Source: Mycolicibacterium chubuense (GTDB lineage: Bacteria > Actinomycetota > Actinomycetes > Mycobacteriales > Mycobacteriaceae). Taken from it: a stretch of 64,000 bases of DNA. Position 1 is the stretch's first letter. Every line of letters begins with the position of its first letter. The stretch spans positions 1 through 64,000 of the forward strand of contig NZ_JYNX01000013.1 in assembly GCF_001044255.1 (NCBI RefSeq), read 5' to 3'. Shown piece after piece: positions 10,671-22,897 of the stretch. The position numbers were made by a program, and so were the translations under genes. Under the pieces are notes generated by a model. That model saw only the letters and a program-made list of their open reading frames with translations. It made no database searches and was not told the DNA's origin.

Positions 10671-10966
10671 ACCCGGACAACTACCTCTACCTCTCGGCGC
10701 TGCTGTTCACCATCGGCGCGGCCGGAGTACTGTTGCGGCGCAACGCGATCGTCATGTTCATGTGCGTCGAGCTGATGCTCAACGCCGGGAACCTCGCGTT
10801 CGTCGCGTTCTCCCGGATCCACGGCCAACTCGATGGACAGGTGGTGGCGTTCTTCACGATGGTCGTCGCGGCCTGCGAGGTCGTGATCGGCCTGGCGATC
10901 ATCATGACCATCTTCCGGACCCGGCGCTCGGCGAACGTCGACGACGCCAGCCTGCTGAGGCACTAG
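10667..10966 (+). CDS. nuoK: NADH-quinone oxidoreductase subunit K
   Basis: A 99-residue ND4L-type subunit with three membrane helices. It carries the two conserved intramembrane glutamates, one in the [11 protein letters not shown] helix and one in the [10 protein letters not shown] helix, which belong to the proton pathway. The ATG overlaps the nuoJ stop by four bases. Six bases separate it from nuoL. Confidence 0.97.
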   Translation: MNPDNYLYLSALLFTIGAAGVLLRRNAIVMFMCVELMLNAGNLAFVAFSRIHGQLDGQVVAFFTMVVAACEVVIGLAIIMTIFRTRRSANVDDASLLRH

Positions 10967-10972
10967 GCCACC

Positions 10973-12883
10973 ATGACGCTTCCCGTGTGGCTGCTCATCG
11001 CCCTGCCGCTGGCGGGCGCACTGGTGCTGTTGCTGGCCGGCCGACGCTCCGACCCCTGGGGCCACCTGCTGGGCACCGCCGCGGCGCTGGCGTCGTTCAT
11101 CTGCGCGGCAGTGCTTTTCGCCGACATGCTGGGCCGGGACGCCGAAGAGCGCGCGATGCACCAGAGCCTGTTCAGCTGGGTGCCCGTCGGCGAGTTGCGC
11201 GTCGACTTCGGCCTGCAGCTCGACCAGTTGTCGATGTGCTTCGCGTTGCTGATCACCGGTGTCGGCTCACTGATCCACATCTATTCGATCGGCTACATGA
11301 AGGAGGACGTCGGTCGCAGACGATTCTTCGCGTATCTGAACCTGTTCCTCGCCGCGATGCTGCTGCTGGTGCTCGCCGACAACTACCTCGGTCTCTACAT
11401 GGGCTGGGAGGGTGTGGGTCTCGCGTCGTACCTGCTGATCGGCTTCTGGTCGCACAAGCCGTCGGCCGCCACCGCGGCCAAGAAGGCGTTCGTCGTCAAC
11501 CGGGTCGGTGACATCGGGTTGGCCGTCGCGCTGATGGTGATGTTCTCCGCCATCGGCGCGGTGTCCTTCAGCGGCGTATTCGGTGCCGCGCCGCAACTGG
11601 GCGAGGGCACACTCACCGCGATCGGTCTGCTGCTGCTCCTCGCCGCGTGCGGCAAGTCGGCCCAGGTCCCTCTGCAGTCCTGGCTCGGCGACGCGATGGA
11701 GGGTCCCACACCGGTGTCGGCGCTCATCCACGCCGCGACCATGGTCACCGCCGGGGTGTACCTGATCGTGCGCTCGGCGCCGGTCTTCGACCTCGCCCCG
11801 CACGCGCAGACCGCGGTGGTGGTCGTCGGCGCGGTCACGTTGTTGTTCGGCGCCATCGTCGGCTGCGCCAAGGACGACATCAAGAAGGCGCTCGCAGCGT
11901 CGACGATGAGTCAGATCGGCTACATGGTGCTGGCCGCGGGTCTGGGACCGGCCGGCTACGCGTTCGCGATCATGCACCTGCTGACCCACGGCTTCTTCAA
12001 GGCCGGCCTGTTCCTCGGCGCCGGGTCGGTGATGCACGCGATGAACGACGAGGTGAACATGCGCCGTTACGGCGGGCTGCGCAAGGCCCTGCCGGTGACG
12101 TTCGTGACCTTCGGCCTCGGCTACCTCGCGATCATCGGAATCCCGCCGCTGGCCGGGTTCTTCTCCAAGGACGGCATCATCGAGGCCGCGCTCGGCGCAG
12201 GCGGCATCAAGGGCGTCATCCTCGGCACGGCAACGATTCTCGGAGCCGGGATCACCGCGTTCTACATGACCCGGGTGATGCTGATGACGTTCTTCGGGGA
12301 GAAGCGCTGGGCTGCCGGGGCGAGCGAAGCGACGGGAGAAAGACCCGTGGCGCATCCACACGAGGCGCCCGCGGTGATGACGTGGCCGATGATCCTGCTC
12401 GCGGTGGGCTCGGTGACCGCCGGTGGCGCGTTGGCACTCGGCGGCACCCTGGAGCACTGGCTCGAACCGGTGGTCGGCGCCCACGAGGCGCACCACGCCG
12501 TGCCGGTCTGGGTGGTGACCGTGGTGGTGCTGGCCGTGGTCGCGGTCGGGATCCTGATCGCCTACCGCATGTACGGGACGCGCGCGGTGCCCGCCGAGGC
12601 GCCGGCAGGATCGGCGCTGACCGTCGCCGCGCGGCGCGATCTCTACGGCGATGCGTTCAACGAGAGGGTGCTGATGGCGCCGGGGGCGCAATTGACCAGG
12701 GGACTCACCGAACTCGACGACGAGGCGGTCGACGGCGCGGCCAGTGGCCTGGCCGCGGGGATCGGCCGCCTGTCCGGGCGGCTCAGACAGGTGCAGACCG
12801 GATTCGCGCGTTCCTACGCGCTGTCCATGCTGGCCGGTGCGACGTTCGTCGTCGCGCTGATCCTGGCGGTGAACCTGTGGTGA
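10973..12883 (+). CDS. nuoL: NADH-quinone oxidoreductase subunit L
   Basis: A 636-residue ND5-type antiporter-like subunit at the distal end of the membrane arm, with about 14-16 helices and the long lateral helix at the C-terminus. Conserved YMGWEGVGL and [11 protein letters not shown] motifs carry proton-path residues. Residues ~445-460 hold a hydrophilic insert ([10 protein letters not shown]) before AHPHEAPAV that I do not recall in M. tuberculosis NuoL; its DNA contains a gcgagcgaagcg run. The stop overlaps the nuoM start. Confidence 0.97.
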   Translation: MTLPVWLLIALPLAGALVLLLAGRRSDPWGHLLGTAAALASFICAAVLFADMLGRDAEERAMHQSLFSWVPVGELRVDFGLQLDQLSMCFALLITGVGSLIHIYSIGYMKEDVGRRRFFAYLNLFLAAMLLLVLADNYLGLYMGWEGVGLASYLLIGFWSHKPSAATAAKKAFVVNRVGDIGLAVALMVMFSAIGAVSFSGVFGAAPQLGEGTLTAIGLLLLLAACGKSAQVPLQSWLGDAMEGPTPVSALIHAATMVTAGVYLIVRSAPVFDLAPHAQTAVVVVGAVTLLFGAIVGCAKDDIKKALAASTMSQIGYMVLAAGLGPAGYAFAIMHLLTHGFFKAGLFLGAGSVMHAMNDEVNMRRYGGLRKALPVTFVTFGLGYLAIIGIPPLAGFFSKDGIIEAALGAGGIKGVILGTATILGAGITAFYMTRVMLMTFFGEKRWAAGASEATGERPVAHPHEAPAVMTWPMILLAVGSVTAGGALALGGTLEHWLEPVVGAHEAHHAVPVWVVTVVVLAVVAVGILIAYRMYGTRAVPAEAPAGSALTVAARRDLYGDAFNERVLMAPGAQLTRGLTELDDEAVDGAASGLAAGIGRLSGRLRQVQTGFARSYALSMLAGATFVVALILAVNLW

Positions 12884-14475
12884 CGACCGGAACGTCTTCG
12901 ATGTCCCTGCCGTGGCTGACCGTGCTCTGGGTCCTCCCGATGCTGGGCGCGGTGGTGGTGATGGTGCTGCCCGCGGCCGCCCGTTCGCTGGCCAAGTGGG
13001 TGGCGCTGGCCGTCGCACTGGCGGTGCTCGCCGTCACCGCGGTCGTCGCCGTCGGCTTCGACCCCGGCGGCGAGCAGTACCAGTTCGTCGAGAATTACCG
13101 CTGGATCCCGTCTTTCGGCACCGGCTACATCCTCGGCGTCGACGGCATCGCACTCGCCCTCGTGGTGCTGACGGCGGTTCTGGTGCCGCTGCTGATCGTC
13201 GCGGGCTGGAACGACGCCGGCGACCGGCTCAGCTGGGGCGGCCGCTCGGTGCACATCTACTTCGCGCTGACGCTGGCCGTCGAGGGGATGGTGCTGATCT
13301 CCCTGGTTTCGCTGGACATCCTGCTGTTCTACGTGTTCTTCGAAGCGATGCTGATCCCGATGTACTTCCTGATCGGCGGATTCGGCGGACGCGACCGCAG
13401 CCGAGCGGCAGTGAAGTTCCTGCTGTACAACCTGTTCGGCGGTCTGATCATGCTCGCCGCGGTCGTCGGACTCTATGTCGCGACGTCCACGAGCGGCGCG
13501 TTCGACGGGGGCACCTTCGACGTGCGGGCGATCGTCGCGGCGGTCGCCGGCGGCGAGTTCACGATGAACCCGGTGGTGATGCACCTGCTGTTCGGTGGCT
13601 TCATGTTCGCGTTCGCGGTGAAGGCGCCGCTGTGGCCGCTGCACCGCTGGCTGCCCGACGCCGCGGTCGAGGCCACCCCGGCCAGCGCGGTGCTGATGAT
13701 GGCGATCATGGACAAGGTCGGGACGTTCGGCATGATCCGGTACTGCCTGACGCTGTTTCCGGACTCCGCGAAGTTCTTCAGCCCCTTGATCATCACGCTG
13801 GCGGTGATCGGCATCATCTACGGCGCGGTCGTCGCGATCGGTCAGACCGACGTGATGCGGTTGATCGCCTACACGTCGATCTCGCACTTCGGCTTCATCA
13901 TCCTGGGGATCTTCGTGATGACCACGCAGGGCCAGTCCGGGTCGACGCTGTACATGGTCAACCACGGCATCTCGACCGCGGCGCTGTTCCTGATCGCCGG
14001 ATTCCTGGTGTCGCGCCGCGGTTCCCGCCTCATCAGTGCCTACGGCGGTGTTCAGAAGGTGGCGCCGGTGCTCGCCGGCACCTTCCTGGTGGCGGGGCTG
14101 GCCACGCTGTCGCTACCCGGGCTGGCACCGTTCATCAGTGAATTCCTGGTTCTCATCGGCACCTTCACCCGCTACCCGGTGTTCGGTGTGCTGGCCGCCG
14201 GCGCGCTGGTGCTCTCGGCGATCTACGTGCTGTGGATGTACCAGCGGATGATGACCGGACCCACCCCGCCGACCCTCGCCGAGGGCGACACCCGGCTGCC
14301 CGATCTGCGGGCACGCGAGATCGCCGTCGTCGCACCGCTGATCGCGCTGCTCCTCCTCCTCGGGGTGTATCCCAAGCCCGCACTCGACGTGATCAATCCC
14401 GCGGTGACGCACACGCTGACGACGATCGACCAGCCCGACCCGGCACCCCGGATGGCGGAAGGCCCGGCGCGATGA
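12880..14475 (+). CDS. nuoM: NADH-quinone oxidoreductase subunit M
   Basis: A 531-residue ND4-type antiporter-like membrane subunit with about 14 helices. The [14 protein letters not shown] motif and the essential Glu in the [13 protein letters not shown] helix are present. The GTG start overlaps the nuoL stop by four bases, matching the operon's pattern; an ATG seven codons later (12901) is the alternative. The stop overlaps nuoN. Confidence 0.96.
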   Translation: MTTGTSSMSLPWLTVLWVLPMLGAVVVMVLPAAARSLAKWVALAVALAVLAVTAVVAVGFDPGGEQYQFVENYRWIPSFGTGYILGVDGIALALVVLTAVLVPLLIVAGWNDAGDRLSWGGRSVHIYFALTLAVEGMVLISLVSLDILLFYVFFEAMLIPMYFLIGGFGGRDRSRAAVKFLLYNLFGGLIMLAAVVGLYVATSTSGAFDGGTFDVRAIVAAVAGGEFTMNPVVMHLLFGGFMFAFAVKAPLWPLHRWLPDAAVEATPASAVLMMAIMDKVGTFGMIRYCLTLFPDSAKFFSPLIITLAVIGIIYGAVVAIGQTDVMRLIAYTSISHFGFIILGIFVMTTQGQSGSTLYMVNHGISTAALFLIAGFLVSRRGSRLISAYGGVQKVAPVLAGTFLVAGLATLSLPGLAPFISEFLVLIGTFTRYPVFGVLAAGALVLSAIYVLWMYQRMMTGPTPPTLAEGDTRLPDLRAREIAVVAPLIALLLLLGVYPKPALDVINPAVTHTLTTIDQPDPAPRMAEGPAR

Positions 14476-16043
14476 ACCTGCCCACCCCGTCCATCGAGTA
14501 CAGCCTGATCGCGCCGATGCTGATCGTCTTCGGCGCGGCCGTCCTCGGGGTGCTGCTGGAAGCCGTCCTCCCCCGCCGGCTGCGCTACCCCGCGCAGGTC
14601 GCGCTCAGCCTGGCGGCTCTGATCGGCGCGTTCGTCGCGGTCGTTCTGGTCGCGCGGGACATGCACGGCGGCAACGGAACAACTGCGGTGATGGGGGCGG
14701 TGGCCGTCGACCGGCCCGCGCTGTTCCTGCAGGGCACCATCGTGCTCGTCGGCATCCTCGGGGTCCTGCTGATCGGCGAGCGCCGGATCGCCGTGCCCGA
14801 CCGCGGCGCGGAGCGCGGCGGACTGGACGCCTTCACCCCCCAGGCCTCCGCGATCGCCGGCAGCGTCGCCGAGAAGCAGGCGACCGCGGCGGGCGTGATC
14901 CAGACCGAGGTCTTCCCGTTGACCATGTTCGCCGTCGGCGGCATGCTGCTGTTCCCCGCGGCCGACGATCTGCTGACGATGTTCATCGCGCTCGAAGTCC
15001 TCTCGTTGCCGCTGTATCTGCTATGCGGGCTGGCGCGCCGGCGACGGTTGCTGTCCCAGGAGTCCTCCCTGAAGTACTTTCTGCTGGGGGCGTTCTCGTC
15101 GGCGTTCTTCCTGTACGGCGCGGCGATGCTGTACGGGTATGCCGGCACGCTGTCGCTGCCGGGCATCGCCGAGGCAGTGTCGGCGGACACGGGTTCACGG
15201 TCCCTGGCGTTGATCGGCATTGCGCTGCTCCTGGTCGGCGTGTTGTTCAAAGTCGGTGCCGTGCCGTTCCATTCGTGGATCCCCGACGTGTACCAGGGCG
15301 CGCCGACGCCGATCACCGCGTTCATGGCCGCGGCCACCAAGATCGCGGCATTCGGCGCGATGCTGCGCCTGTTCTACGTTGCGCTGCCCGGCCTGCACGA
15401 CGACTGGCGCCCCGTGCTGTGGACCATCGCGATCGCCACCATGGCCGTCGGCACCGTCACCGCCGTCACGCAGAACGACGTGAAACGGATGCTGGCGTAT
15501 TCGGCGGTGGCGCACAGCGGGTTCATCCTCACCGGCGTGGTCGCCGGCAACGAGTCGGGGCTGTCGTCGACGCTGTTCTATCTGTTCGCCTACGGGTTCT
15601 CCACCGTCGGGGCGTTCGCCGTGGTCGGCCTGGTCCGTGATGCCGACGGCGAGGAGGACACCGCGCTGGCGCGGTGGGCAGGGCTGGGGAAACGCTATCC
15701 ACTGGTCGGCATCGTGTTCTCGCTGTTTCTGTTGGCGTTCGCCGGGATTCCGTTGACCAGCGGGTTCGTCAGCAAGTTCGCGGTGTTCAAGGCGGCCGGC
15801 GAAGGCGGGGCCATCCCGCTGGTGGTGGTCGGCGTGGTCGCCAGCGCGATCGCGGCGTACTTCTATGTGCGCGTGATCGTGCTGATGTTCTTCACCGACC
15901 GTCCCGACGACGCGCCGACCGTGGTGGTGCCCAGCGTGCTGACGACGGCCGTCGTAGTGGTCACCGCGGCGGTGACGTTCCTGCTCGGCGCGCTGCCGCA
16001 ACCGCTGCTCGACCTGGCCAACGCGGCCAACCGCTTCCTCTGA
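14472..16043 (+). CDS. nuoN: NADH-quinone oxidoreductase subunit N
   Basis: A 523-residue ND2-type antiporter-like membrane subunit. The conserved FKVGAVPFHSWIPDVYQGAP region (in part) and QNDVKRMLAYSAVAHSG motif mark the proton channel. It is the last true nuo gene. A hydrophilic loop near residues 105-135 (rich in Ala, Arg, Gly) is typical of actinobacterial NuoN. The stop overlaps by one base the start of the following crotonase gene. Confidence 0.97.
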   Translation: MNLPTPSIEYSLIAPMLIVFGAAVLGVLLEAVLPRRLRYPAQVALSLAALIGAFVAVVLVARDMHGGNGTTAVMGAVAVDRPALFLQGTIVLVGILGVLLIGERRIAVPDRGAERGGLDAFTPQASAIAGSVAEKQATAAGVIQTEVFPLTMFAVGGMLLFPAADDLLTMFIALEVLSLPLYLLCGLARRRRLLSQESSLKYFLLGAFSSAFFLYGAAMLYGYAGTLSLPGIAEAVSADTGSRSLALIGIALLLVGVLFKVGAVPFHSWIPDVYQGAPTPITAFMAAATKIAAFGAMLRLFYVALPGLHDDWRPVLWTIAIATMAVGTVTAVTQNDVKRMLAYSAVAHSGFILTGVVAGNESGLSSTLFYLFAYGFSTVGAFAVVGLVRDADGEEDTALARWAGLGKRYPLVGIVFSLFLLAFAGIPLTSGFVSKFAVFKAAGEGGAIPLVVVGVVASAIAAYFYVRVIVLMFFTDRPDDAPTVVVPSVLTTAVVVVTAAVTFLLGALPQPLLDLANAANRFL

Positions 16044-16819
16044 TGTCGACCGATCTCGTGCTCACCGAAGACCATGGCGCCGTCCGCGTGATCACGCTGA
16101 ACCGCCCGCAGGCGCGCAACGCGCTCAGCCGCGATCTGATCCGCGCCTGCTACGCCGCGTTGACCGCCGCGGACGCCGACGAGTCCGTCCGCGCAGTGGT
16201 GCTCACAGGTGCCGATCCCGCATTCTGCGCCGGCGTCGACCTCAAAGAAGCTGCGCGCGATGGCCTTTCGTACTTCGAGGAGTTCCGCTCGCAGAGCTGT
16301 ATCGCCGCGGTGGCCGCCATGCGGACCCCGGTGGTGGGAGCGGTGAACGGGGCCACGTTCACCGGTGGTCTGGAGATGGCGCTGGGCTGCGACTTCCTGA
16401 TCGCCTCCGAGCGGGCGGTGTTCGCCGACACCCATGCCCGGGTGGGCATCCTGCCCGGCGGCGGCATGACGGCGCGGCTCCCCCAGCTGGTCGGTGCCGC
16501 GATGGCGCGGCGTCTGTCGATGACCGGAGAGGTGGTCGACGCTGCGCGCGCCGAGCGGATCGGTCTGGTCACCGAGGTGGTGCCGCATGGCCGGCTGCTC
16601 GAGCGGGCCGTCGAGCTCGCCACCCAGATCGCCGACGTGCCCGGGCCCACGATGCGCGGCCTCAAAGAGATCTACACCAGCGGCGCGGCCGCCGTGACCG
16701 ATCCCGCGCTGGCCGCCGAGGAACGCATCGCGTTCGCGCAGCACCGCGAGTTCGACACTCTCGGCGACCGCTTCACCGCCGTCGCGCAGCGCAACAGGGA
16801 GCAGATCAACCCGGGCTGA
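16043..16819 (+). CDS. Enoyl-CoA hydratase/isomerase family protein
   Basis: A 258-residue crotonase-fold protein. The oxyanion-hole segments FCAGVDLKE and NGATFTGGLEMALGCD are present, and Glu in GGLEMA matches the first catalytic glutamate. The second catalytic glutamate position (usually PE before the LG..PG.GG loop) reads ADTHARVGILPGGG, so classical hydratase activity is doubtful and isomerase or hydrolase chemistry is possible. The ATG overlaps the nuoN stop, so it is probably translated from the nuo transcript. It converges with tetR, with no spare bases between them. Confidence 0.85.
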   Translation: MSTDLVLTEDHGAVRVITLNRPQARNALSRDLIRACYAALTAADADESVRAVVLTGADPAFCAGVDLKEAARDGLSYFEEFRSQSCIAAVAAMRTPVVGAVNGATFTGGLEMALGCDFLIASERAVFADTHARVGILPGGGMTARLPQLVGAAMARRLSMTGEVVDAARAERIGLVTEVVPHGRLLERAVELATQIADVPGPTMRGLKEIYTSGAAAVTDPALAAEERIAFAQHREFDTLGDRFTAVAQRNREQINPG

Positions 16820-18627
<1,808 letters not shown>

Positions 18628-18628
<1 letters not shown>

Positions 18629-19743
18629 TGCTCGGACCGATGGACGAGTACCCGGTACACCAGGTTCCGCAACCGATCGCATGGCCGGGCTCCTCGGACC
18701 GTAACTTCTACGACCGGTCCTACTTCAACGCCCATGACCGCACCGGGGACATCTTCGTCGTCACCGGCATCGGCTACTACCCCAACCTCGGGGTCAAGGA
18801 CGCCTTCCTGCTGGTTCGGCGGGGGGACACCCAGACCGCGGTGCACCTGTCCGACGCCATCGACCAGGACAGGCTCAACCAGCACGTCGGGAACTACCGC
18901 GTCGAGGTGATCGAGCCGCTGCGCAAGCTGCGCATCGTCTGCGACGACACCGAGGGCATCGCCGCTGACCTGACATGGGAGGGGTTGTTCGACGTCGTCC
19001 AGGAGCAGCCGCACATCATGCGTCGCGGCAATCGGATCACGTTGGACGCGCAGCGCTTCGCCCAGGTGGGCACGTGGAGTGGGCAGCTGTCGATCGACGG
19101 TGAGGACATCGCGGTCGATCCGGCGCGCTGGATCGGCACCCGCGACCGCTCCTGGGGGATCCGGCCCGTCGGCGAGGCGGAGCCGGCAGGACGCCCCGAC
19201 GATCCGCCGTTCGAGGGCATGTGGTGGCTGTACGTGCCGATGGCGTTCGACGACTTCGGCATCGTGATCATCATCCAGGAGGATCCGCAGGGTTTCCGCT
19301 CGCTCAACGACTGCACGCGCATCTGGAAGGACGGCCGGGTCGAGCAGCTCGGCTGGCCGCGCGTGAAGATCCACTACCGCTCCGGCACCCGCATTCCCAC
19401 CGGAGCGAGCATCGACGCCACCGGAAGCGACGGCGGCGCGCTGCATTTCGATGTCGAGTCGAAGCTGGCCGTGCCGATCCACGTCGGCGGTGGCTACGGC
19501 GGCGACTCGGACTGGCTGCACGGTGTGTGGAAGGGCGAGCGCTTCACCGAGCGGCTGACCTACGACATGAACGATCCGGCTGTCGTCGGCCGCGCCGGGT
19601 TCGGCGTGATCGACCACGTCGGCCGCGCGGTGTGCCGCGACGCCGACAGCGCCGAATGTGAGGGTTGGGGGCTCTTCGAGCACGGCGCGCTGGGGCGCCA
19701 CGACCCGTCGGGCTTCGCCGACTGGCTCACCGTCGCCCCCTGA
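18628..19743 (+). CDS. Conserved hypothetical protein (Rv3169-like)
   Basis: A 371-residue soluble protein without signal peptide or membrane segment. I recognise it only by synteny and pattern as the Rv3169-type partner of the phosphotransferase. It is rich in beta-strand-like Trp/Tyr/Gly segments (e.g. MWWLYVPMAFDDFGIVIII), suggesting a lipocalin-like or AttH-like beta barrel, which would be inference. AGGAG precedes the ATG, and its start overlaps the upstream stop, so the two are translated together. Confidence 0.75.
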
Positions 19744-19769
19744 CCCGTCGCCGAAGGCGGAAACGAGGG

Positions 19770-21251
19770 TCAGGCTGGGTGCGCTTCGCGCTCCCCCGCG
19801 CGGCCGAACACCATCGATTCCTCGATCGACTCCAGGCGCTGGCCGATCGCATCGCGGACATAGGTGTGGCTGAGCATCCACGGCCGCCGTATCCCCGACT
19901 TGGGGAGGGCGCTTAGGCCTCTCAACACGTATCCCGACTTCAGGTTGAAGGCCGGCTGCTCGCCCATGGCCTCGTTCCCGAGGTGCGGGTAGGCGTGGGT
20001 GTAGCCATGAGAGTTCATGTAGGCCAACAGGTTCGCGACCGCACGTGCCGTCATGTCGGCGCCCAGCGTCCACGACGCGTTGGTGTAGCCCATGCACCAG
20101 GCCGCGTTCGGCACGTCCTCGAGCAGATGTCGGCGGTACATGAACCGTTGATGCGGTTCGACTTTCTCGCCGTCGACGGACAGGATGGCACCGCCGAGTG
20201 CCTGCATCTGCAGTCCGGTGGCGGTGATGACCGCGTCGGCGTCCAGACGACGACCGGACCTGAGCACGACGCCGTGGGCGTCGAAGTGATCGACGTGGTC
20301 GGTGACGATCTCGACGTCACCGGCCGCGACGGCCTTGAGCAGGTCTGCGTCGACCATGAAGCACATGCGCTGGTCCCACGGGTCGTACGGCGGCCGGAAG
20401 TGGATGTCGACGGGATAGTTCGCCGGCAGCTCGCGCTTGGTCATCCAGCGCAGTAACCGCTTGCTCAGGGCGGGCGCGCCCCGCGAGACCAGCCACAGCA
20501 GCGAGCCGAACATCGACATGACCCAGCGGGCCGCCAGATGCCCGGTGCGCCCGGGCAGGACTCGCCGGATCGCGTTGATGGGCGGCAACACCCGCGGCAC
20601 CGAGAACAGGTACGACGGAGTGCGCTGCAGCATCGTCACGTGCGCGGCCTTGCTTGCAAGCGATGGGATCATGCTCACCGCGGTGGCACCGCTGCCGATG
20701 ACGACGAGGCGCTTGCCGGTCGTGTCGAACTCTTCGGGCCAGAGCTGCGGGTGGATCACCTCGCCGCGGAAGTCGCCGAGACCGGGGAAGTCAGGCGCAT
20801 AGGGTGCGCTGTAGTCGTAGTAGCCACTGGCGAAGAACAGGAACCGGGCCGTGAAGACGTTCTCCGTGCCGTTGTGGTCGGCACGCACAGTCCACGTGTC
20901 CGTCGCGGAATCCCAGTCCGCGGAGCGCACCTCGGTCTGGTATCGGATGTGCCGGTCGATCCCGTGTTTGCGTGCAGCGTCGGCCATGTACTGCCAGATG
21001 TCGGGGCCGTCGGCGATGGCCTCGGGTCGCGTCCAGGGTTCCCACGGGAACGACAGCGTGAAGATGTCGCTGTCCGAGCGAATCCCCGGATAGCGGAACA
21101 GGTCCCACGTCCCGCCGAGCCGCTCGCGTCGCTCCAGGATCGTGAAGGTCAGGTCCGGGTTCTTCTCGCGGATGCGGTACGCGGCGCCGATCCCGGAGAA
21201 ACCGGCCCCGACGATGATGACGTCACTGTATTCCGACTCGCGCGCATCCAT
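19770..21251 (-). CDS. Class B flavin monooxygenase (Baeyer-Villiger type), copy 1
   Basis: A 493-residue FAD- and NADPH-dependent monooxygenase. The first Rossmann motif is VGAGFSG (residues 14-20), the second VIGSGATA near 190. The Baeyer-Villiger fingerprint FRGEVIHPQLWP is intact. The GGTWDLFRYPG segment is typical of the EthA/MymA group. The start chosen is the ATG at 21251; a TTG two codons earlier sits too close to the AGGGGG ribosome site. It is a clear paralogue of the next gene upstream, from which it is separated by only ten bases. The substrate is unknown. Confidence 0.9.
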   Translation of the reverse strand: MDARESEYSDVIIVGAGFSGIGAAYRIREKNPDLTFTILERRERLGGTWDLFRYPGIRSDSDIFTLSFPWEPWTRPEAIADGPDIWQYMADAARKHGIDRHIRYQTEVRSADWDSATDTWTVRADHNGTENVFTARFLFFASGYYDYSAPYAPDFPGLGDFRGEVIHPQLWPEEFDTTGKRLVVIGSGATAVSMIPSLASKAAHVTMLQRTPSYLFSVPRVLPPINAIRRVLPGRTGHLAARWVMSMFGSLLWLVSRGAPALSKRLLRWMTKRELPANYPVDIHFRPPYDPWDQRMCFMVDADLLKAVAAGDVEIVTDHVDHFDAHGVVLRSGRRLDADAVITATGLQMQALGGAILSVDGEKVEPHQRFMYRRHLLEDVPNAAWCMGYTNASWTLGADMTARAVANLLAYMNSHGYTHAYPHLGNEAMGEQPAFNLKSGYVLRGLSALPKSGIRRPWMLSHTYVRDAIGQRLESIEESMVFGRAGEREAHPA

Positions 21252-21261
21252 GACCAACCCC

Positions 21262-22731
21262 CTATGCCGACGTGACCGCCCTCACCGCCGCGCGGCCGAA
21301 CACCATCGACTCCTCGATCCGGTCGAACCGGTGGTCGATGACGTCGAGCACGTAGTTGTGCCGCACGTTCCACGGACGGCGGGTGCCCGAGCGCGGTAAC
21401 GCGTGCGGGGCGCGCTTGATGTAGTTCGCCTGCAGGTCGAACGCGGGCTTCTCCGCGATCGGCTCATCACCTCGGTGCGGGTAGGCATGCGTGTAGCCGT
21501 GAGAATTCATGTAGGCCACCAGCTTCGCGAAGGCCTTCGCGGTCATGTCGGCCCGCAACGTCCACGAGGCGTTGGTGTAGCCGATGCACCACGCGATGTT
21601 CGGCAGATCCTCGATGAGGTACTCCTTGTAGACGAACCGGTCTGTCGGGTCGATCTCGCCGCCGTCGACGAACACCCGGATGCCGCCGAGCGCCTGCAGC
21701 TGCAGACCCGTGGCGGTGACGATGATGTCGGCGTCCAGGCGTGCGCCGGAGCTCAGCACGATCCCGGACTCGTCGGCGTGGTCGATGGTGTCGGTCACCA
21801 CCTCCGCACGGCCCTGCTTCACCTTCTCGAAGAGATCGTTGTCGAGGACCAGGCACATGCGCTGATCCCACGGGTTGTACCGCGGTTTGAAGTGCACGTC
21901 GACGTCGTAGCCGGGCGGCAGCGCCGCCATCGTGCGGTTGCGGATCAGCCAGCGGCCGAACCGCGGCGCCTTGCGGAACATGAAGTACGTCAGCACGTGG
22001 AACATCGCGTTGCGGAAGCGCACCACGGCATGGGACAGCTTGCGGGGCAGGATCTTGCGGATGGCGTCGACCATCGGGTCGATCCGCGCCATCGACATCA
22101 TGTACGTCGGCGACCGCTGCAGCATCGTGACGTGTGCCGCCTTCTCGCTCAGCGCGGGAATGAGGCTGATGGCGGTCGCCCCGCTGCCGATCACGACCAC
22201 CCGTTTGCCCGTGTAGTCGAGGTCGTCGGGCCAGAACTGCGGGTGCACCACCTGCCCGCCGAATCGGTCGAGGCCGGCGATGTCGGGGCGGTAGGGCGCG
22301 TCGTAGCTGTAATAGCCGGTGCCGCAGAACAGGAATCGGGCGCGGAAGATGCGCTCCTGCCCGTCCTGCTCGGCGCGCACGGTCCAGGTGTCCGTCGACG
22401 AATCCCAGTCCACCGACGTCACGTGCGTGTCGAACCGGATGTGCTGATCGATGCCGTGCTTGCGGGCCGTGTCTTCCAGGTACTGCCGGATGTACTGCCC
22501 GTCGGCCACGTTCTCCTGGCGGGTCCACGGCTCCCATGGGAAGGACAGCGTGAAGATGTCGCTGTCCGAACGGATGCCCGGATAGCGGAACAGATCCCAC
22601 GTGCCGCCGATGCGCGATCGCCGCTCCAGGATGGTGTACCGCAGTCCCGGGTTGCGCTCGGTGGCCCGGTACGCGGCGCCGATCCCGGAGATGCCCGCAC
22701 CGATGATCAGCACGTCGGAGTAGTCCTGCAC
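21262..22731 (-). CDS. Class B flavin monooxygenase (Baeyer-Villiger type), copy 2
   Basis: A 489-residue paralogue of the downstream monooxygenase, over half identical by eye along its whole length. Motifs IGAGISG near the N-terminus, FGGQVVHPQFWP, and VIGSGATA are intact, so both copies look functional. The GTG start is supported by AGGAGG six bases upstream. It is the first gene of a two-gene operon divergent from gabT. Oxidation of ketones, sulfides or amines is possible; involvement in the neighbouring amine pathway (for example N-oxidation) is speculative. Confidence 0.9.
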   Translation of the reverse strand: MQDYSDVLIIGAGISGIGAAYRATERNPGLRYTILERRSRIGGTWDLFRYPGIRSDSDIFTLSFPWEPWTRQENVADGQYIRQYLEDTARKHGIDQHIRFDTHVTSVDWDSSTDTWTVRAEQDGQERIFRARFLFCGTGYYSYDAPYRPDIAGLDRFGGQVVHPQFWPDDLDYTGKRVVVIGSGATAISLIPALSEKAAHVTMLQRSPTYMMSMARIDPMVDAIRKILPRKLSHAVVRFRNAMFHVLTYFMFRKAPRFGRWLIRNRTMAALPPGYDVDVHFKPRYNPWDQRMCLVLDNDLFEKVKQGRAEVVTDTIDHADESGIVLSSGARLDADIIVTATGLQLQALGGIRVFVDGGEIDPTDRFVYKEYLIEDLPNIAWCIGYTNASWTLRADMTAKAFAKLVAYMNSHGYTHAYPHRGDEPIAEKPAFDLQANYIKRAPHALPRSGTRRPWNVRHNYVLDVIDHRFDRIEESMVFGRAAVRAVTSA

Positions 22732-22897
22732 CGCAACCTCCTGTGGTCCGCCCGCGTACCACCCACCCTAGGGCTCCGCCACCCGCCCCGTCGACGATCT
22801 CGCGCAATCTGTTGACTGGCCGTTCCGTACATAATCGCCGGTTCGGCTGTCCGGCCTGGACATGTACTGCTGTCGTGAATCTCCCTACGGTGAAGCC
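22732..22897. promoter_or_regulatory. Divergent intergenic region between monooxygenase and gabT operons
   Basis: 166 bp that must hold promoters for both operons. A TTGACT (22812-22817) and an AT-rich TACATAAT (22828-22835) are visible, but their spacing is too short for one promoter, so no exact promoter is called. No clear operator palindrome was found. Confidence 0.4.

Noticed and set aside
12814-13965. 383-codon minus-strand open frame opposite nuoM
   Set aside because: Extremely His/Gln/Arg-rich product with no recognisable fold; opposite a certain gene.
22812-22835. TTGACT and TACATAAT as a gabT promoter
   Set aside because: Spacing of about 10-12 bases is too short for a sigma-A promoter, so only the region is noted.
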